39,251 nucleotides of DNA from Glycomyces algeriensis (GTDB lineage Bacteria; Actinomycetota; Actinomycetes; Mycobacteriales; Micromonosporaceae). A program made the position numbers and the translations under genes. Shown in pieces: positions 39,165 through 39,251 of the stretch. The stretch spans positions 74,108-113,358 of the forward strand of contig NZ_JAPZVR010000013.1 of assembly GCF_027622855.1 (NCBI RefSeq). Reading direction: 5' to 3'. Each line of letters begins with the position of its first letter. The first letter of the stretch is position 1. The notes below the pieces were generated by a model. It made no database searches and was not told where the DNA came from. It saw nothing but the letters and a program-made list of their open reading frames with translations.

Positions 39165-39251
39165 GAGACGGGCGGGGGGGGGCGGCGGGGCGGGGGGCCC
39201 CCCCGGCGCCCCCCCACAACACACGCACCCAGCCAGCGCCCCCCCCGCACC
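39165..39251. other. G/C-only low-complexity edge
   Basis: G-runs then C-runs after the stop of the 378-residue protein gene. Like the other end of the window it looks like a poorly resolved GC-rich hairpin at a contig end. No gene is present. Confidence 0.6.

Noticed and set aside
1-39251. tRNA, rRNA, insertion sequences or prophage genes
   Set aside because: None found on reading both strands; no transposase, integrase or terminal repeats are recognisable.

Overview
This is about 39 kb of very GC-rich actinobacterial DNA. Third codon positions are almost all G or C, GTG and TTG starts are common, and several promoters place a TANNNT -10 element 5-7 nt before the start codon, as in leaderless actinobacterial transcripts. 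Mycothiol-era families (DinB/TIGR03086), PadR and NarL-type two-component pairs, a streptogrisin-like protease and a DtxR/IdeR-type iron box all fit a soil or plant-associated filamentous actinomycete. The genus cannot be fixed from this window. No rRNA, tRNA, insertion sequence, phage gene or CRISPR array was seen. Both ends of the window, and one spot at about 14.5 kb, are G/C-only low-complexity sequence, which suggests a complete contig that broke at hard-to-sequence hairpins.

Layout. At 0.2-2.1 kb (minus) lies a PadR / ABC-ATPase / permease operon in which the ATPase carries an N-terminal HAAS-like helical prefix. At 2.2-3.4 kb a hemerythrin-domain protein diverges from a DinB-fold protein. 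At 3.4-3.8 kb is a gene-free, AT-richer island with three DnaA-box-like 9-mers and a string of hairpins. At 3.8-5.4 kb is an acyl-CoA ligase. At 5.5-13.2 kb (minus) is a tightly coupled plant-glycan operon: Tat-type lipoprotein sugar-binding protein, two ABC permeases, GH43 glycosidase, two tandem DUF6807 proteins and a ROK regulator. A secreted PL1 pectate lyase diverges from it at 13.4 kb. Together these look like one system for cutting pectin, importing arabino- or xylo-oligosaccharides and trimming them in the cytoplasm.

At 14.6-18.0 kb is the most distinctive locus. One 864-residue protein fuses a penicillin-acylase-family Ntn hydrolase to a siderophore-type GNAT acetyltransferase, and it diverges from a siderophore-interacting (ferric reductase) protein across a perfect 19-bp iron box. 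A LysR regulator with palindromic half-sites follows. At 19.5-23.1 kb (minus) an ABC-2 exporter is followed by a NarL-type histidine kinase and response regulator. At 23.2-25.8 kb are a small helical protein, a MerR/SDR divergent pair with a classic 20-bp-spaced MerR promoter, and a DUF998 membrane protein coupled to a 55-codon ORF. At 26.0-30.6 kb a second kinase/regulator pair is followed by four imperfect ~60-bp repeats and an MMPL exporter.

At 30.7-33.0 kb are an NmrA-like oxidoreductase behind a double GGAA-N7-TTCC operator and a secreted S1 protease whose mRNA may carry a 39-codon coupled leader ORF. At 33.1-34.9 kb a YcaQ-like DNA glycosylase sits downstream of 23 perfect copies of a 7-bp repeat. 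This array is telomere-like, with GGG every 7 nt on the strand that encodes ycaQ. At 34.9-39.1 kb are a gamma-glutamyltransferase-family enzyme, a TPR membrane protein and an unrecognised 378-residue protein; the last two are divergent across a perfect 19-bp dyad.
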